Both the position numbers and the translations under genes were made by a program. The notes below the pieces were generated by a model. That model was not told where the DNA came from. It worked only from the letters and a program-made list of their open reading frames with translations, and ran no database searches. A DNA stretch of 64,000 bases from Nitrospirota bacterium (lineage in GTDB: Bacteria; Nitrospirota; Thermodesulfovibrionia; Thermodesulfovibrionales; JdFR-88), in NCBI GenBank assembly GCA_021789935.1, contig JAJYIR010000002.1, positions 62,001 to 126,000 of the forward strand. The letters run 5' to 3'. Of this stretch, positions 26,720-36,950 are shown piece by piece. Numbering within the stretch: position 1 is the stretch's first letter; each line of letters begins with the position of its first letter.

Positions 26720-26823
26720 GATATGTATTAAAAGCGCGTGAGAAGCAGCAGATGTAGATACAAGGTTGGGCCGAGCGCTTCTCAGCCCAGATGCCCAGCA
26801 GTAAGCGTAAGCTTTCAAGCCCT

Positions 26824-27216
26824 TTATTCACTCAAGTATTCCTTCAAGCTCATTATTTTTACCTTGTCATATTTCCCGACTATGAGCATCGCCTTATCTC
26901 CAGTGATTATGGCGTCTGCGCCACCGGAGACGGCGCATTCGAGCACCCGGTTATCAGGGCCGTCCGCTAGAAAAGTAATCCTATTTTTGATCTCCGTCAT
27001 CCGGCCGGTCTCGGAAAGATTCACGGCAAGACGGCTCAGTGATTCCCTGTCGCCGCCGAATTTGGCTGCAAGAACAGAAAGGACTTCATTGATGATGTCG
27101 CGCGAAATGAGCAAACTATCTTTCCCCTTGATGATTTTAAGCATAGCCTTTTCGGCCTGCCCGCCAGGAAAGACAAGCGCGGATATGAAGATGTTGGTGT
27201 CGAAGACAACCTTCAC
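26824..27216 (-). CDS. PIN-domain ribonuclease, toxin of a toxin-antitoxin pair
   Basis: 130 residues of the COG1569-type PIN fold. MKVVFDTNIFISALVFPGG supplies the first acidic residue, and DNRVLECAVSGGADAIITGD supplies the later ones. PIN toxins cleave RNA. It overlaps the antitoxin gene by four bases, the usual coupling. Confidence 0.88.
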   Translation of the reverse strand: MKVVFDTNIFISALVFPGGQAEKAMLKIIKGKDSLLISRDIINEVLSVLAAKFGGDRESLSRLAVNLSETGRMTEIKNRITFLADGPDNRVLECAVSGGADAIITGDKAMLIVGKYDKVKIMSLKEYLSE

Positions 27217-27449
27217 TTTTTAAGGAGCCTTTTCAGATCGGCTTCAGTGAGAACACCTTTTTCCCTGGCCTTTCTGCTCCAGAAATCCTGCATGGCAAAA
27301 AATTCATTTCCGAGCCTTTCTTTTTTCGCTAGCTTCAGGGCGTCCTGCACGACCGCACTCAGGGTTTTGCCTTCCTCTTTTGCCATGCTCTCGGCCTCTT
27401 TTGCCAAATCCGGCGGAAGAGAAATGGTCTTTTTCACTGCCGTTCCCAT
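27213..27449 (-). CDS. Ribbon-helix-helix (CopG-like) antitoxin
   Basis: 78 residues. The first 45 form a ribbon-helix-helix: AVKKTISLPPDLAKEAESMA, then LSAVVQDALKLA; the remainder is a flexible toxin-binding tail. It would neutralise the PIN protein and autoregulate the operon. Upstream is the gene-free region 27450-28258. Confidence 0.85.
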   Translation of the reverse strand: MGTAVKKTISLPPDLAKEAESMAKEEGKTLSAVVQDALKLAKKERLGNEFFAMQDFWSRKAREKGVLTEADLKRLLKK

Positions 27450-28258
27450 AGGCGCACCACCTCGGTTTTTAGTATGAATAAATCATACCATAATGCCATA
27501 AAAGAAAACAAAAGAGAAAAAAGGCTGTCGCATAAATACGAATTGAAACATGCATCATGCCGGGGGCACGCACATGGAAAACTACAGGGCGTAACTTGAA
27601 CTCAAAAGAGAATCCCTGATCTTCAAGGTTTGAAGGGGGGGAACAAATAGTTATTGAAAGTTGAAAATAGTGTGTGCTTCCGAAAGTACAGTCGCTATGA
27701 GGTGTAAAGGACGCTGTCGATAGGACATGAGATGCTTCCAAAAAACAGTTTTATGAACTGTCTATGTGGAGCATACGATGGCGGGCAGATTATGATGAGT
27801 AACGGCAGGAAGCCAAAGCCGGAAGGGAGTTTTACAATTGATAGAGAGCGTGTCCGCAGGCAGCGAGCGAATACGGCTAAGAATAATTCCTTGCATAAGC
27901 TTTCCGATAGGGAAGCTCAAATGGATAGTGAGTGTATCCCGAAGGGCAAGCGAACGAAACTGATAAATGAAAAGTCCTTACATCCGAAATCCATGGAAGG
28001 GATTTAAAAATGCATACCCGTCATGGACCAGCCTACATTTGAACGCCTTGAACAGCATGTTTTAAAAAATCGTTATAAAAGCGGAGGCTAGGCTTTTTAT
28101 CTTGAACAAAAAAAGACAAAAAAGGGATATTTCCCGAGTTTGGCGGCCTAGACCCCAAAAAGCCCAGCTTGGGATGGGATAAAGGGGATGGGTTTAAAAA
28201 GCGGGAACCTTATCCCTACGTTTGACTAAGGTTCTTTCAAGCGGTTAATATTTCATAA
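27450..28258. other. 809-bp gene-poor stretch with a doubtful 91-residue frame
   Basis: A frame at 27732-28007 (plus) encodes FTIDRERVRRQRANTAKNN, then KLSDREAQMDS and KGKRTKLINEKSLHPKSMEG. The basic composition and this order resemble the leader region that precedes the reverse-transcriptase domain in some group II intron proteins, but no RT motif (such as YADD) follows and I cannot confirm it. Two copies of the dispersed GAGCG repeat lie inside it (27837-27877 and 27921-27960). The rest, including the 250 bases before dnaE, shows no recognised element. Confidence 0.35.
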
Positions 28259-31200
28259 ATGAAAATGAACAAGGTTGCCGATTACGTCCCGCTTCATCTC
28301 CATTCCGAGTACAGCCTCCTTGACGGCGCTATAAAGATAAAGGAGCTTGCAGAAACCGCCGCCGGATGGGGGCTTCCGGCCGTGGCCATAACAGACCACG
28401 GCAACCTCTTTGGCGCGGTGGAATTTTATAAAAAGATGACCGCCACCGGCATAAAACCGATCATGGGCTGCGAGCTGTACGTCACCCCCTCAAGCAGGCA
28501 CTCAAGGCAGAAGGAAGACGGGCCTTTCCACCTGATCGCGCTGGCAAAGGACACCAAAGGGTATTCCAATCTGGTCGAGCTTGTCTCCAGTGCCTATACC
28601 GAGGGTTTTTATTACAGGCCGAGGATAGACAGGGAGATATTCGAGGCCCACAGCGAGGGGCTGATCGTTTTAAGCGCATGCATGAAAGGCGAGGTGCCGT
28701 ATTACCTCTCCCATAACATGGAGGATAAGGCGCGCGAAACGGCCGCCTACTACAGGGACGTTCTCGGCCCTGAAAACTACTTTATCGAGCTCCAGGAAAA
28801 CGGGATGCCGGAACAGGTGGAGCTGAACAAAAAGCTCCTTGAGCTTGCCCGCGGCATGAACATAAAGGTGGCCGCCACCAACGACTGCCATTATTTGAGG
28901 AAGGAAGACAGGAGGGCGCACGACATACTGCTTTGCGTCGGGACCGGAAAGACGGTGAACGACCCCACCAGGTTGAGGTTCATGGGGGATGGGCTTTATT
29001 TCAAAAGCCCGGAGGAGATGTGCGCCGCCTTCAGCGAACTGCCCGAAGCTCTTCACAATACCGTGGAAATCGCCGAGCGCTGCGACGTGAAATTCCAACT
29101 CGGCCAAAACCTCCTGCCTCTTTTCAAGACCGAAGACGGCACCCCCCCGGGAGAGATGCTGGAGCGCCTGGTAAGACAGGGCATGAAGGACAAATACGGG
29201 GAAAATCCCCCACCGGAACATGAGAGCAGGCTAACCCATGAGCTTTCAGTCATAAAGAAGATGGGCTATGAGTCCTATTTCCTTATAGTCTGGGACTTTG
29301 TGAACTACGCCAGGAAAAGCGGTATCCCCGTGGGGCCCGGAAGGGGCTCGGCCGCAGGCAGCATCGTTTCCTATACCCTCGGCATTACGGAGATAGACCC
29401 CATGCGCTACGGGCTTCTTTTTGAGCGCTTCCTTAACCCCGAGCGCATAAGCATGCCGGACGTGGATACGGATTTCTGCCGGGACAGAAGACAGGAAATA
29501 ATCAATTACGTATCGGAAAGATACGGGCGCGGGCACGTGGCTCAGATCATTACGTTCGGTACGCTTGGCGCAAAGGCCGCGATCAGGGATGTCGGGCGCG
29601 CCCTGGACATACAGTATCAGGAGGTAGACCGGATAGCGAAGATGGTGCCCGATGGACCCAACGTATCCCTGCGGGAAGCCATGGAAATGGAGCCGACCCT
29701 GGGAAATCTTTACAAAGAGGACAAGACGGTAAAGGAGCTCCTGGACATCGCGCAGAGGCTTGAGGGCCTTTCCAGGCACGCCTCTACCCATGCCGCAGGG
29801 ATAGTCATATCGCCCTCCCCTCTGTCTTCACTTGTGCCGCTTTATAAAAACCCGTCGGACGGCTCTATCACAACGCAGTTCGATATGGGCTCCATAGACG
29901 AAATGGGGCTCGTGAAATTCGATCTGCTGGGCCTGAAGACGCTGACCATCATAGACAAGACCACCCGGTTCATAAAGGAAAGCGGGGTGGATTTCAGGCC
30001 CTCCGAAGTACCCGTGGACGACAGGAAGACCTTCGATCTCCTCAGTTCCGGGCAAACGGCGGGCGTTTTCCAGCTTGAAAGTGCGGGCATGAGGGACATC
30101 CTCATAAAGATGGGGCCGGAGCGTTTCGAGGACCTCATCGCCCTGGTTGCCCTTTACAGGCCGGGCCCTATCGGCAGCGGCATGATAGACGATTTTCTTA
30201 AGAGGAAAAAAGGGCATGTGCCCGTGAAATACGAGCTCCAACAGCTCAAGGACATCCTGGATGAGACCTACGGCGTAATCCTTTACCAGGAGCAGGTCAT
30301 GCAGATCGCCCATAAGCTGGCGGGCTTCAGCCTGGGGCAGGCCGACATACTGAGGAAAGCCATGGGCAAGAAGAAGCCCGAGGAGATGGAAAAGCAGAAG
30401 GATGCGTTCGTGAAAGGCATGGTCTCAAACGGGATACCAGAGACCAAGGCGCGCAGGCTTTTTGACCTGATGGCCAAATTCGCGGAATACGGGTTCAATA
30501 AATCCCATTCTGCGGCCTATGCGTATATCGCCTACCAAACGGCATACCTCAAGACACATTACCCGGTTGAGTTCATGGCGGCCACAATGAGCGCGGACCT
30601 GGACAACACCGACAAGATAATGCATTTTTTAAAGGAATGCATGAGCATGTCCATAGAGGTCCTGCCTCCGGACATAAACGTCTCGGACGCGGAGTTCAAG
30701 GTTGTGGGGAGCTCCATAAGGTTCGGAATGGTGGCCCTGAAAGGCGCCGGCCAGCAGGCGATAGATGAAATACTGCAGGACAGGGCCAGCGGCGGGCACT
30801 TCAGCTCCTTTGAGGATTTCCTGGAGCGAATGAGGGAAAAGAAGGTCAACCACAAAGTAATGGAAGCGCTCATAAAAGCCGGGGCCTTTGACTCCCTGGG
30901 CCATACCAGGCGCGGCTGCATGGAGAAGCTGGATTCGAAAGACCGCGGAGGCTCATCGAAACAGCCTTCCATCTTCGGAGACATCTTCGGCGGGGGAGAC
31001 GCCGGCTCCGCAACCCCGGACGCCGCGGAATGGAGCGAGAAGGAACTGCTTCTTTACGAAAAAGAGGCCCTTGGGCTTTACATCTCCGGCCATCCCCTGA
31101 AGGCGTATCTCAAGGGGCCGCTCATGAGGGAGGTCGTTCCCACCTCCAGGCTTTCCTCCCTGCCGGACAAGTCGGAGACGGCGGTGGCGGGCATAATCGC

Positions 31201-31666
31201 GGCAGTGAGAAAGATAAAGACAAGGGGCAAGGGCCTTATGGCCGCCCTTACGCTTGACGACGGCGAAGGCACCCTGGAGGTGGTGGTGTTCCCGGACCTT
31301 TACCAGGAAAATAGCGGCTTATTATTAAAGGACATACCCGTTTTGGTGCGTGGCAACCTTGACATCACGGACAAAGGGACCAAGGTGCTCGCCAGGCAGA
31401 TAATGCACCTGGATGACGCTGCCGCCTCGGGGCTTTCCACTAACGGTGACACGCGGCTGGAGATTACCCTTCAGCAGATGGACAACCTTAAAACCATAAA
31501 GGCGCTCGTGGATGCCCACCCTGGAACAACCCCTCTGTACTTAAAGGTGCTTGAAGGCGGCATGCACGTTTTTATCGAGACCTCGTGTAAAATTTCCCCT
31601 GACGATGTCTTTTTAAACGGGCTCAGGAAAATCCATGTGGGAGAGGGAAAGGTGAGGTTTTTTTGA
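28259..31666 (+). CDS. dnaE: DNA polymerase III alpha subunit
   Basis: 1135 residues, full length for DnaE. PHP domain at the N-terminus (PLHLHSEYSLLDGAIKI and AITDHGNLFG), palm with the catalytic acids in PDVDTDFC and GPGRGSAAGSIVSY, fingers, tandem HhH region, OB fold (VAGIIAAVRKIKTRGKGLMA) and C-terminal tau-binding region. Replicative polymerase of the chromosome. ATG at 28259; the accA start follows the dnaE stop after three bases. Confidence 0.97.
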   Translation: MKMNKVADYVPLHLHSEYSLLDGAIKIKELAETAAGWGLPAVAITDHGNLFGAVEFYKKMTATGIKPIMGCELYVTPSSRHSRQKEDGPFHLIALAKDTKGYSNLVELVSSAYTEGFYYRPRIDREIFEAHSEGLIVLSACMKGEVPYYLSHNMEDKARETAAYYRDVLGPENYFIELQENGMPEQVELNKKLLELARGMNIKVAATNDCHYLRKEDRRAHDILLCVGTGKTVNDPTRLRFMGDGLYFKSPEEMCAAFSELPEALHNTVEIAERCDVKFQLGQNLLPLFKTEDGTPPGEMLERLVRQGMKDKYGENPPPEHESRLTHELSVIKKMGYESYFLIVWDFVNYARKSGIPVGPGRGSAAGSIVSYTLGITEIDPMRYGLLFERFLNPERISMPDVDTDFCRDRRQEIINYVSERYGRGHVAQIITFGTLGAKAAIRDVGRALDIQYQEVDRIAKMVPDGPNVSLREAMEMEPTLGNLYKEDKTVKELLDIAQRLEGLSRHASTHAAGIVISPSPLSSLVPLYKNPSDGSITTQFDMGSIDEMGLVKFDLLGLKTLTIIDKTTRFIKESGVDFRPSEVPVDDRKTFDLLSSGQTAGVFQLESAGMRDILIKMGPERFEDLIALVALYRPGPIGSGMIDDFLKRKKGHVPVKYELQQLKDILDETYGVILYQEQVMQIAHKLAGFSLGQADILRKAMGKKKPEEMEKQKDAFVKGMVSNGIPETKARRLFDLMAKFAEYGFNKSHSAAYAYIAYQTAYLKTHYPVEFMAATMSADLDNTDKIMHFLKECMSMSIEVLPPDINVSDAEFKVVGSSIRFGMVALKGAGQQAIDEILQDRASGGHFSSFEDFLERMREKKVNHKVMEALIKAGAFDSLGHTRRGCMEKLDSKDRGGSSKQPSIFGDIFGGGDAGSATPDAAEWSEKELLLYEKEALGLYISGHPLKAYLKGPLMREVVPTSRLSSLPDKSETAVAGIIAAVRKIKTRGKGLMAALTLDDGEGTLEVVVFPDLYQENSGLLLKDIPVLVRGNLDITDKGTKVLARQIMHLDDAAASGLSTNGDTRLEITLQQMDNLKTIKALVDAHPGTTPLYLKVLEGGMHVFIETSCKISPDDVFLNGLRKIHVGEGKVRFF

Positions 31667-31669
31667 TAG

Positions 31670-32653
31670 ATGAGATATTACCTGGAATTTGAGAAACCGC
31701 TCCAGGAGCTTGAGTGCAAGATAGAGGAACTCAAAAGGCTCTCGGACGGCAGTAATCTAAAGATAAACTCAGAGATAAAGAACCTTGAAAAAAAGGCCAG
31801 GGAGATACATTCCCATATCTTCTCCAATCTTACTGCGTGGCAGAAAACACTGCTGGCAAGGCACCCGGAGCGACCCTATACCCTCGATTATATAAACATG
31901 ATGACCTCGGATTTCGTGGAACTCCATGGCGACAGGCTTTTCGGGGATGACCCCGCGGTGGTGGGAGGGTTCGCAAGACTGGGCCGTTTCCCTGTTGTGG
32001 TCCTTGGGCACCAGAAAGGAAGGGGCATTAAAGAGCGGATATCCCGCAATTTCGGCCAGCCGAACCCCGAGGGATACAGAAAGGCCCTGAGACTCATGAA
32101 ACTTGCCGAGAGATTCAGAAAACCGATCGTGACCTTCATAGACACACCCGGCGCCTTCCCGGGGCTGGGCGCAGAGGAAAGAGGGCAGGCGGAGGCCATC
32201 GCTGAAAACCTTATGGAGATGTCTTCCCTTAAGGTGCCGATAGTCTCGGTGCTCATAGGCGAGGGAGGCAGCGGCGGCGCGCTTGCCATAAGCGTTGCCG
32301 ACAGGCTCCTCATGCTTGAACACTCGGTCTATTCCGTTATCTCTCCCGAGGGTTGCGCGGCCATATTATGGAAGAAAGGCGGCGAGATAGGGGTAAACGA
32401 ATATGCCCAGGCGGCCCAGGCACTGAAGATCACTGCGGAAGATATGCTGAAAGCGAAAGTGATAGACGGCATCATTCCGGAGCCCCTTGGAGGGGCCAAC
32501 AGAGACCCGGAGGCCGCGGCAAAAAACCTGCAGGAAGCCCTGCTTGCCGCCCTTGAGGAGCTGAGTTTGAAACCTGCCGGGAAACTCGTTGAGGAACGAT
32601 ACAAAAAGCTCAAAAAGTTTGGCGGCTTCACGGGCGCCGCAAAACCCGCGTAA
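31670..32653 (+). CDS. accA: Acetyl-CoA carboxylase carboxyltransferase subunit alpha
   Basis: 327 residues, typical length. [19 protein letters not shown] opens the protein, and [46 protein letters not shown] and [11 protein letters not shown] are diagnostic. Carries the carboxyl transfer from biotin to acetyl-CoA together with AccD (not in the window). Linked to dnaE as in many bacteria. Confidence 0.96.
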   Translation: MRYYLEFEKPLQELECKIEELKRLSDGSNLKINSEIKNLEKKAREIHSHIFSNLTAWQKTLLARHPERPYTLDYINMMTSDFVELHGDRLFGDDPAVVGGFARLGRFPVVVLGHQKGRGIKERISRNFGQPNPEGYRKALRLMKLAERFRKPIVTFIDTPGAFPGLGAEERGQAEAIAENLMEMSSLKVPIVSVLIGEGGSGGALAISVADRLLMLEHSVYSVISPEGCAAILWKKGGEIGVNEYAQAAQALKITAEDMLKAKVIDGIIPEPLGGANRDPEAAAKNLQEALLAALEELSLKPAGKLVEERYKKLKKFGGFTGAAKPA

Positions 32654-32687
32654 AAAACATAACCGCCGCATTCATCCTGCCGAAGGC

Positions 32688-33482
32688 CTACAGTCTCTGC
32701 CTTACCACCTCGAACAAAAAGACCGCCGCGGAGGCGGCAACGTTCAGGCTCTCCGCCCCGCCCCTTATGGGAATGCCCAGCAGTGCTCCGGCACGCGCCT
32801 TCAGCGCAGGCGGCAGCCCGTGCGCCTCTTCCCCGAACGCTATGGCGACCGGGGCCCTGAAATCCCAATCGTAAAGCGGCTTCCCCGCGTGGGCGTCCGC
32901 ACCGGCCATAAGGACCTGTTTCCCTTTCAGGTAGTTCAGGGCCTCTTCCATACCAGCCTCAATGACAGGCACATGGAAAAGACTTCCGGCGGTGGCCCTC
33001 ACCGCCTTGGAAGAAAAAATATTGGCGCTGCCGGGCAGGATGATGCATGCGTCCGCGCCCGCGGCATCCGCCGTGCGCACGAGGGCCCCCAGGTTTCCGG
33101 GCTCCCTGATGCCGGCGCTTATCGCGATAAGGGCCGGCCCCTTGAATGTCAGCCCGCCAAGCGGGACCGCTTCATATTGGCACTGGGCGAGTATGCCCTG
33201 CGGGGTCTTTGCTTCGGCAAGTTTTGCAAAAAGCCTCTCGGGCACCTGGTAAAAACCCCGGGCGGCCTGCCTGAGAGCCGCAAAAAAAGGTGGATTTTCT
33301 TCCAGGCGGGCCAGAAAGTCATTGGTCACAAGGACGGCCCCGAGTTTTGCGGAGGCGGAAAGCGCCGCCTCCACCAGATGCGGGCCCTCAGCCAGAAACG
33401 CCTCTTTCCCCGGATGGCGCTTTATTCCAAGGAGCATCTTTATGGCAGAGTTTTGCGCGCTGGTTACGGTTTTGGGCTCCAT
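32688..33482 (-). CDS. TrmH/SpoU-family RNA 2'-O-ribose methyltransferase
   Basis: 264 residues. An N-terminal substrate-binding region (1-95) precedes a SPOUT domain with ISAGIREPGNLGALVRTADA, FSSKAVRATAGSLFHVPV, the trefoil-knot motifs, and IPIRGGAESLNVAASAAVFL. Probable 23S rRNA target; position unknown. Divergent from the chemoreceptor gene. Confidence 0.9.
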   Translation of the reverse strand: MEPKTVTSAQNSAIKMLLGIKRHPGKEAFLAEGPHLVEAALSASAKLGAVLVTNDFLARLEENPPFFAALRQAARGFYQVPERLFAKLAEAKTPQGILAQCQYEAVPLGGLTFKGPALIAISAGIREPGNLGALVRTADAAGADACIILPGSANIFSSKAVRATAGSLFHVPVIEAGMEEALNYLKGKQVLMAGADAHAGKPLYDWDFRAPVAIAFGEEAHGLPPALKARAGALLGIPIRGGAESLNVAASAAVFLFEVVRQRL

Positions 33483-33620
33483 GATGGATTATAACCTTTT
33501 TCTTTTTGGCCCCGGCCTTGATTTATGATTTACTGTTGATATTTTTCTCGAAATAGTTGCATCATTCAATCGGTGAGTTTTTTTCAATAACGTGTAAGCA
33601 GCATATTGGAGGGGTGGGCC

Positions 33621-35129
33621 ATGAAAATAAACACTGGTTTGAACGTTACGATCTTTGCGCTTGTGATCATTGCGGCTGCCGGCTTTCTTGCGCCCGGACT
33701 GGGCAGTTTCCGCACAATCCAGCTGCTGCTTATGCTGGCGGTCCTTGCAGTGCTCTGGGTACAGACGCACAAGAAGATACTGAAACCCATGCAGCAGGTA
33801 AAACAACAGCTGGAGAAGGCCGCCGAAGGCGACCTGACCGCAAGCATAGACCATTCGGGCAGTGATGAAATGGGCGATATCTGCAATAGCGCGAACCTGA
33901 TGCTTGAGTCTGTCGCCGGGATGCTGCACAAGGTGCTTTCCATGCTGGATAGGCTTATTGAGGCCGTTGATATGCTGAGGAACTCGGCGGAGCAGGCGGC
34001 CGATGGCGCAAAAAGCCAGTTCAACCAGGCCTCACAGATAGCTACCGCAGCTGAGGAGATGAGCCAGACCATAACCGATATCGCAAAAAACGCCTCAGAG
34101 GCCCAGGAAACCTCGGCAAACGTAACCGATGTAGCCGAGGCGGGCCAGGAGATTGCCGGTAATGCCATCCAGATGGTAGACAGATTCCGGGGCTCCACCC
34201 TGGAACTGGCCACCAAGGTCGGGAAGCTGAACGCAAGGGCCGCCGAGATAGGCGGCATTGTCACCGTGATAAAAGACATTGCGGACCAGACAAACCTGCT
34301 TGCGCTCAATGCCGCCATCGAGGCCGCCAGGGCGGGAGAACAGGGCAAAGGCTTTGCCGTAGTGGCAAACGAAGTCAGAAAACTGGCCGAAAGGACCATA
34401 AAGGCCACGGCGGAGATATCCGAAAAGATAAGCGCCGTCCAGACGGAATCCGACCTGACCTCCAAATCCATGTCGGAGGCCGCCGAAGAGGTAACAGACG
34501 CAGGCAAATCCATAAAAAAAGTCGGCGATGCCTTCCTGTCCATAGAAAAGGTCGCCCAACGGGCCCGGGACGAGATCACCCATATCGCGGCGGCCGTCGA
34601 GGAGCAGTCCAGCGCCTCGGAGGAAATCGCGAAAAACATAGAAAAAACCTCCACCATAACAAAGAAGATGGAAGAAATGTCAAATGTCGTGACCAAGGAA
34701 GTGGATATGCTCGTTGGCATCACCGAGGAGGTAAGAATAGCGGCAACCTTGTTCAAAACCAGGAACGGAAAGTTCTCCATACTCGATTCCGCCATGACTG
34801 ACCACCGCATTTTCTGCGGAAAGATCGCCTCCTGCCTGAAAGGGGACCTGGCCCTGTCGTCTTCCGATATAGCGGACCACTACTCATGCCGGTTTGGAAA
34901 ATGGTATTTTGGAGAAGGCAAACAGATGTGCGAAGGGCTGCCAAGCTATAAGGCGATAGACGAACCCCACAAAAAAATACACGAGCTGGCAATGGAGGCC
35001 GTGAAAGCCCTAAGTTCAGGCGATAAGGCGAAAGCGGAACAGGCCTTCATGCAGATGGAAGCGGTTTCCGGGCAGATAGGGGCGCTTCTTGACGGAATTA
35101 AAAAAGAGTGCACCGGGAGCAAAAATTAA
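33621..35129 (+). CDS. Methyl-accepting chemotaxis protein with C-terminal CZB zinc domain
   Basis: About 502 residues from MKINTG. Two membrane helices near the N-terminus (about 5-25 and 30-47) with almost no periplasmic loop, a HAMP-like region (about 50-100) and a long signalling domain whose tip carries [20 protein letters not shown]. The C-terminal CZB domain (about 395-470) has His of DHRIFCGK and [11 protein letters not shown], with further His in [13 protein letters not shown] domains sense zinc or oxidants such as hypochlorite. GGAGGGG precedes ATG 33621. No che genes nearby. Confidence 0.92.
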   Translation: MKINTGLNVTIFALVIIAAAGFLAPGLGSFRTIQLLLMLAVLAVLWVQTHKKILKPMQQVKQQLEKAAEGDLTASIDHSGSDEMGDICNSANLMLESVAGMLHKVLSMLDRLIEAVDMLRNSAEQAADGAKSQFNQASQIATAAEEMSQTITDIAKNASEAQETSANVTDVAEAGQEIAGNAIQMVDRFRGSTLELATKVGKLNARAAEIGGIVTVIKDIADQTNLLALNAAIEAARAGEQGKGFAVVANEVRKLAERTIKATAEISEKISAVQTESDLTSKSMSEAAEEVTDAGKSIKKVGDAFLSIEKVAQRARDEITHIAAAVEEQSSASEEIAKNIEKTSTITKKMEEMSNVVTKEVDMLVGITEEVRIAATLFKTRNGKFSILDSAMTDHRIFCGKIASCLKGDLALSSSDIADHYSCRFGKWYFGEGKQMCEGLPSYKAIDEPHKKIHELAMEAVKALSSGDKAKAEQAFMQMEAVSGQIGALLDGIKKECTGSKN

Positions 35130-35152
35130 TTTTTTAAAAAATAAAAAAACCG

Positions 35153-36130
35153 CTAAATGGCCAGCATCCTGTCAAGCGCCCTTTTGGCCGGGAGCCTTAT
35201 CTCCTCCGGTACGCTGACGACGGTTCTCATCTCTTTTAAGGCAGTGTAAACGCTCTTGAGAGTGGTCTTTTTCATGTTGGGGCATATCATGTCTCTTCTG
35301 AGCGGATAGAAGACCTTCTCCGGAGTGTCTTTCCTGAGCCTGTGCATCAACCCCAGTTCCGTCCCAATTATGAATTCCTTGTGGGGCGAATTCTTTGCAA
35401 ACCTGAGCATGCCGGAGGTGCTTGTAACATGGTCAGCCGCCTCCAGGACCTCCATACGGCATTCGGGATGGGCCAGCAGAAGGGCCCCCGGATGTTCCTT
35501 CCTGGCCTTAAGCGCGTCTTCCCTTCTCACCCGATCATGGACATGGCAAAAACCGTCCCAGGCTATGACCTTTTTTTGAGTGTTTTTCTGCGCCCACATG
35601 GCCAGGTTCCTGTCCGGCACGCATATCACCTCATTGCCCGGCAGCGACTCTACAACTTTCACGACGTTCGCCGAGGTGCAGCAGATATCGCTATGCGCCT
35701 TCACCTCCGCCGTCGTGTTCACATAGCTGACAACGGGCACACCGGGATACCGCTGCCTCAGGTCCTTAAGTGAGAACTCCACCGGGAAAACCAGGGATGG
35801 CTGGACCTCGTACCCGGGAAAAGCCATTCTCATTTTCCGCGGTTTCTCCACCTGTATCATGTCCGCCATCGGGCAGCAGGCCTCGACCTCCGGAAGGAGT
35901 ACCGTTTTTGAGGGGCTTAATATGGCGGCGCTCTCCGCCATGAAGTTCACACCGCAAAATACTATTACCTCGCATTCTATGGTGGATGCGGTCCTTGAAA
36001 GTTCCAGAGAGTCTCCAGTGAAGTCTGCCAGGTCCTGGACTTCGTCTCTCTGGTAATTATGGGCCAGTATTATGGCCTTTCTTTTTCTTTTAAGCTCCAG
36101 GATTTCCTGGAGCATGTCCAGTTCGTTCAT
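35153..36130 (-). CDS. nadA: Quinolinate synthase NadA
   Basis: 325 residues. AIILAHNYQRDEVQDLADFTGDSLELSR is the family front. Cluster-ligand cysteines are in FCGVNFMAESA, the CCTSANVVKV segment and the C-terminal DMICPNMKKTTL. It condenses iminoaspartate with dihydroxyacetone phosphate in NAD synthesis. nadB is not in the window. Converges on the chemoreceptor gene. Confidence 0.95.
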   Translation of the reverse strand: MNELDMLQEILELKRKRKAIILAHNYQRDEVQDLADFTGDSLELSRTASTIECEVIVFCGVNFMAESAAILSPSKTVLLPEVEACCPMADMIQVEKPRKMRMAFPGYEVQPSLVFPVEFSLKDLRQRYPGVPVVSYVNTTAEVKAHSDICCTSANVVKVVESLPGNEVICVPDRNLAMWAQKNTQKKVIAWDGFCHVHDRVRREDALKARKEHPGALLLAHPECRMEVLEAADHVTSTSGMLRFAKNSPHKEFIIGTELGLMHRLRKDTPEKVFYPLRRDMICPNMKKTTLKSVYTALKEMRTVVSVPEEIRLPAKRALDRMLAI

Positions 36131-36159
36131 TTGCCTTAAATTCCAACCTGATCTGAGAT

Positions 36160-36945
36160 CTAAAACCCGGATGATGGGTCGTTGGTATATAAAACAGTCC
36201 CGTCATTACGCGTTACTCTGTATATTATAGTGTTTTTCCTTGAAGCAAGAGAAGTGTTTTTATGTTTTTTCTTTTTCTTTTTATTTTTCCTGAAAAAATT
36301 CTGTCCTGTGTTTTTCGCGGGCCCGGTTGGGCCGCCATATGACGCCAGGACCTTCCGCACATAGGTCCCTGTCTCCTGGTAAGGGGGGACAGAGCCGTAT
36401 TTTTCTATGGATCCGGGCCCGGCATTGTATGCCGCAAGCGCAAGCGTAACATTGCCCCCATAGCGTTCAAGAAGGCCGCTCAGATACCGGACCCCTCCCT
36501 CGATGTTCTGCTCCGGGTCAAAGGGGTCGTAGACACCAAGGGAGTTGGCTGTACCCGGCATAAGCTGCATAAGTCCCATGGCCCCTTTGGGCGAAACCGC
36601 CAGGCGGTCATAACCGGATTCAGCCCCGATGACCGCTTTAACCAGCGACGGGTCCACCCCGTATTTGCGGCACATGTTCTGTATCAGGGCTTCAATATGG
36701 GGGGGGGGGTTGCTCCGGGTACGGCAAAATACGTACGATTGCTTTCCCCCGGCCCTTTTTTTGCGGCTTGCCGGGACGCTATCGGCGGCCACCTCCACTG
36801 CTCCCCTTCCGGGGATGTCTGTAAAATGGATAGTTCCGTCCGCATCGAAATACCTGTAAATGGCCGCGCCTGCTTTCGGAGAGGCAAAAAACAGAAAGGT
36901 CGTGAGAATGGCCGCGATGCATGAAATTTTTTCTTTCATATTCAT
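36160..36945 (-). CDS. Lytic transglycosylase (SLT domain) with DUF4124-like ends
   Basis: 261 residues. Signal peptide at the N-terminus, then IYRYFDADGTIHFTDIPG (DUF4124), the SLT domain (about 80-190) with catalytic Glu in IGAESGYDRLAVSPKGAMGLMQLMP and AYNAGPGSIEKYG, a lysine-rich linker (about 222-240), and a second DUF4124-like strand, IYRVTRNDGTVLYTNDPSSGF. Cleaves peptidoglycan in the periplasm. The 88-bp tandem repeat lies directly upstream and may be in its leader. Confidence 0.9.
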   Translation of the reverse strand: MNMKEKISCIAAILTTFLFFASPKAGAAIYRYFDADGTIHFTDIPGRGAVEVAADSVPASRKKRAGGKQSYVFCRTRSNPPPHIEALIQNMCRKYGVDPSLVKAVIGAESGYDRLAVSPKGAMGLMQLMPGTANSLGVYDPFDPEQNIEGGVRYLSGLLERYGGNVTLALAAYNAGPGSIEKYGSVPPYQETGTYVRKVLASYGGPTGPAKNTGQNFFRKNKKKKKKHKNTSLASRKNTIIYRVTRNDGTVLYTNDPSSGF

Positions 36946-36950
36946 TCTAC

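Noticed and set aside
28023-28090. Short 22-residue frame with GGAGG just before dnaE
   Set aside because: No conserved features, and the GGAGG lies inside the frame near its stop rather than upstream of its start; could not be supported.
33483-33620. Sigma-54-like GG-N10-GA upstream of the chemoreceptor
   Set aside because: The -12 element reads TTGA, not TTGC, so the essential GC is missing.
33584-34810. 408-residue minus-strand frame opposite the chemoreceptor
   Set aside because: A Ser/Ala-rich antisense frame mirroring the chemoreceptor's helical repeats; the plus-strand gene has a clear domain order and ribosome binding site.
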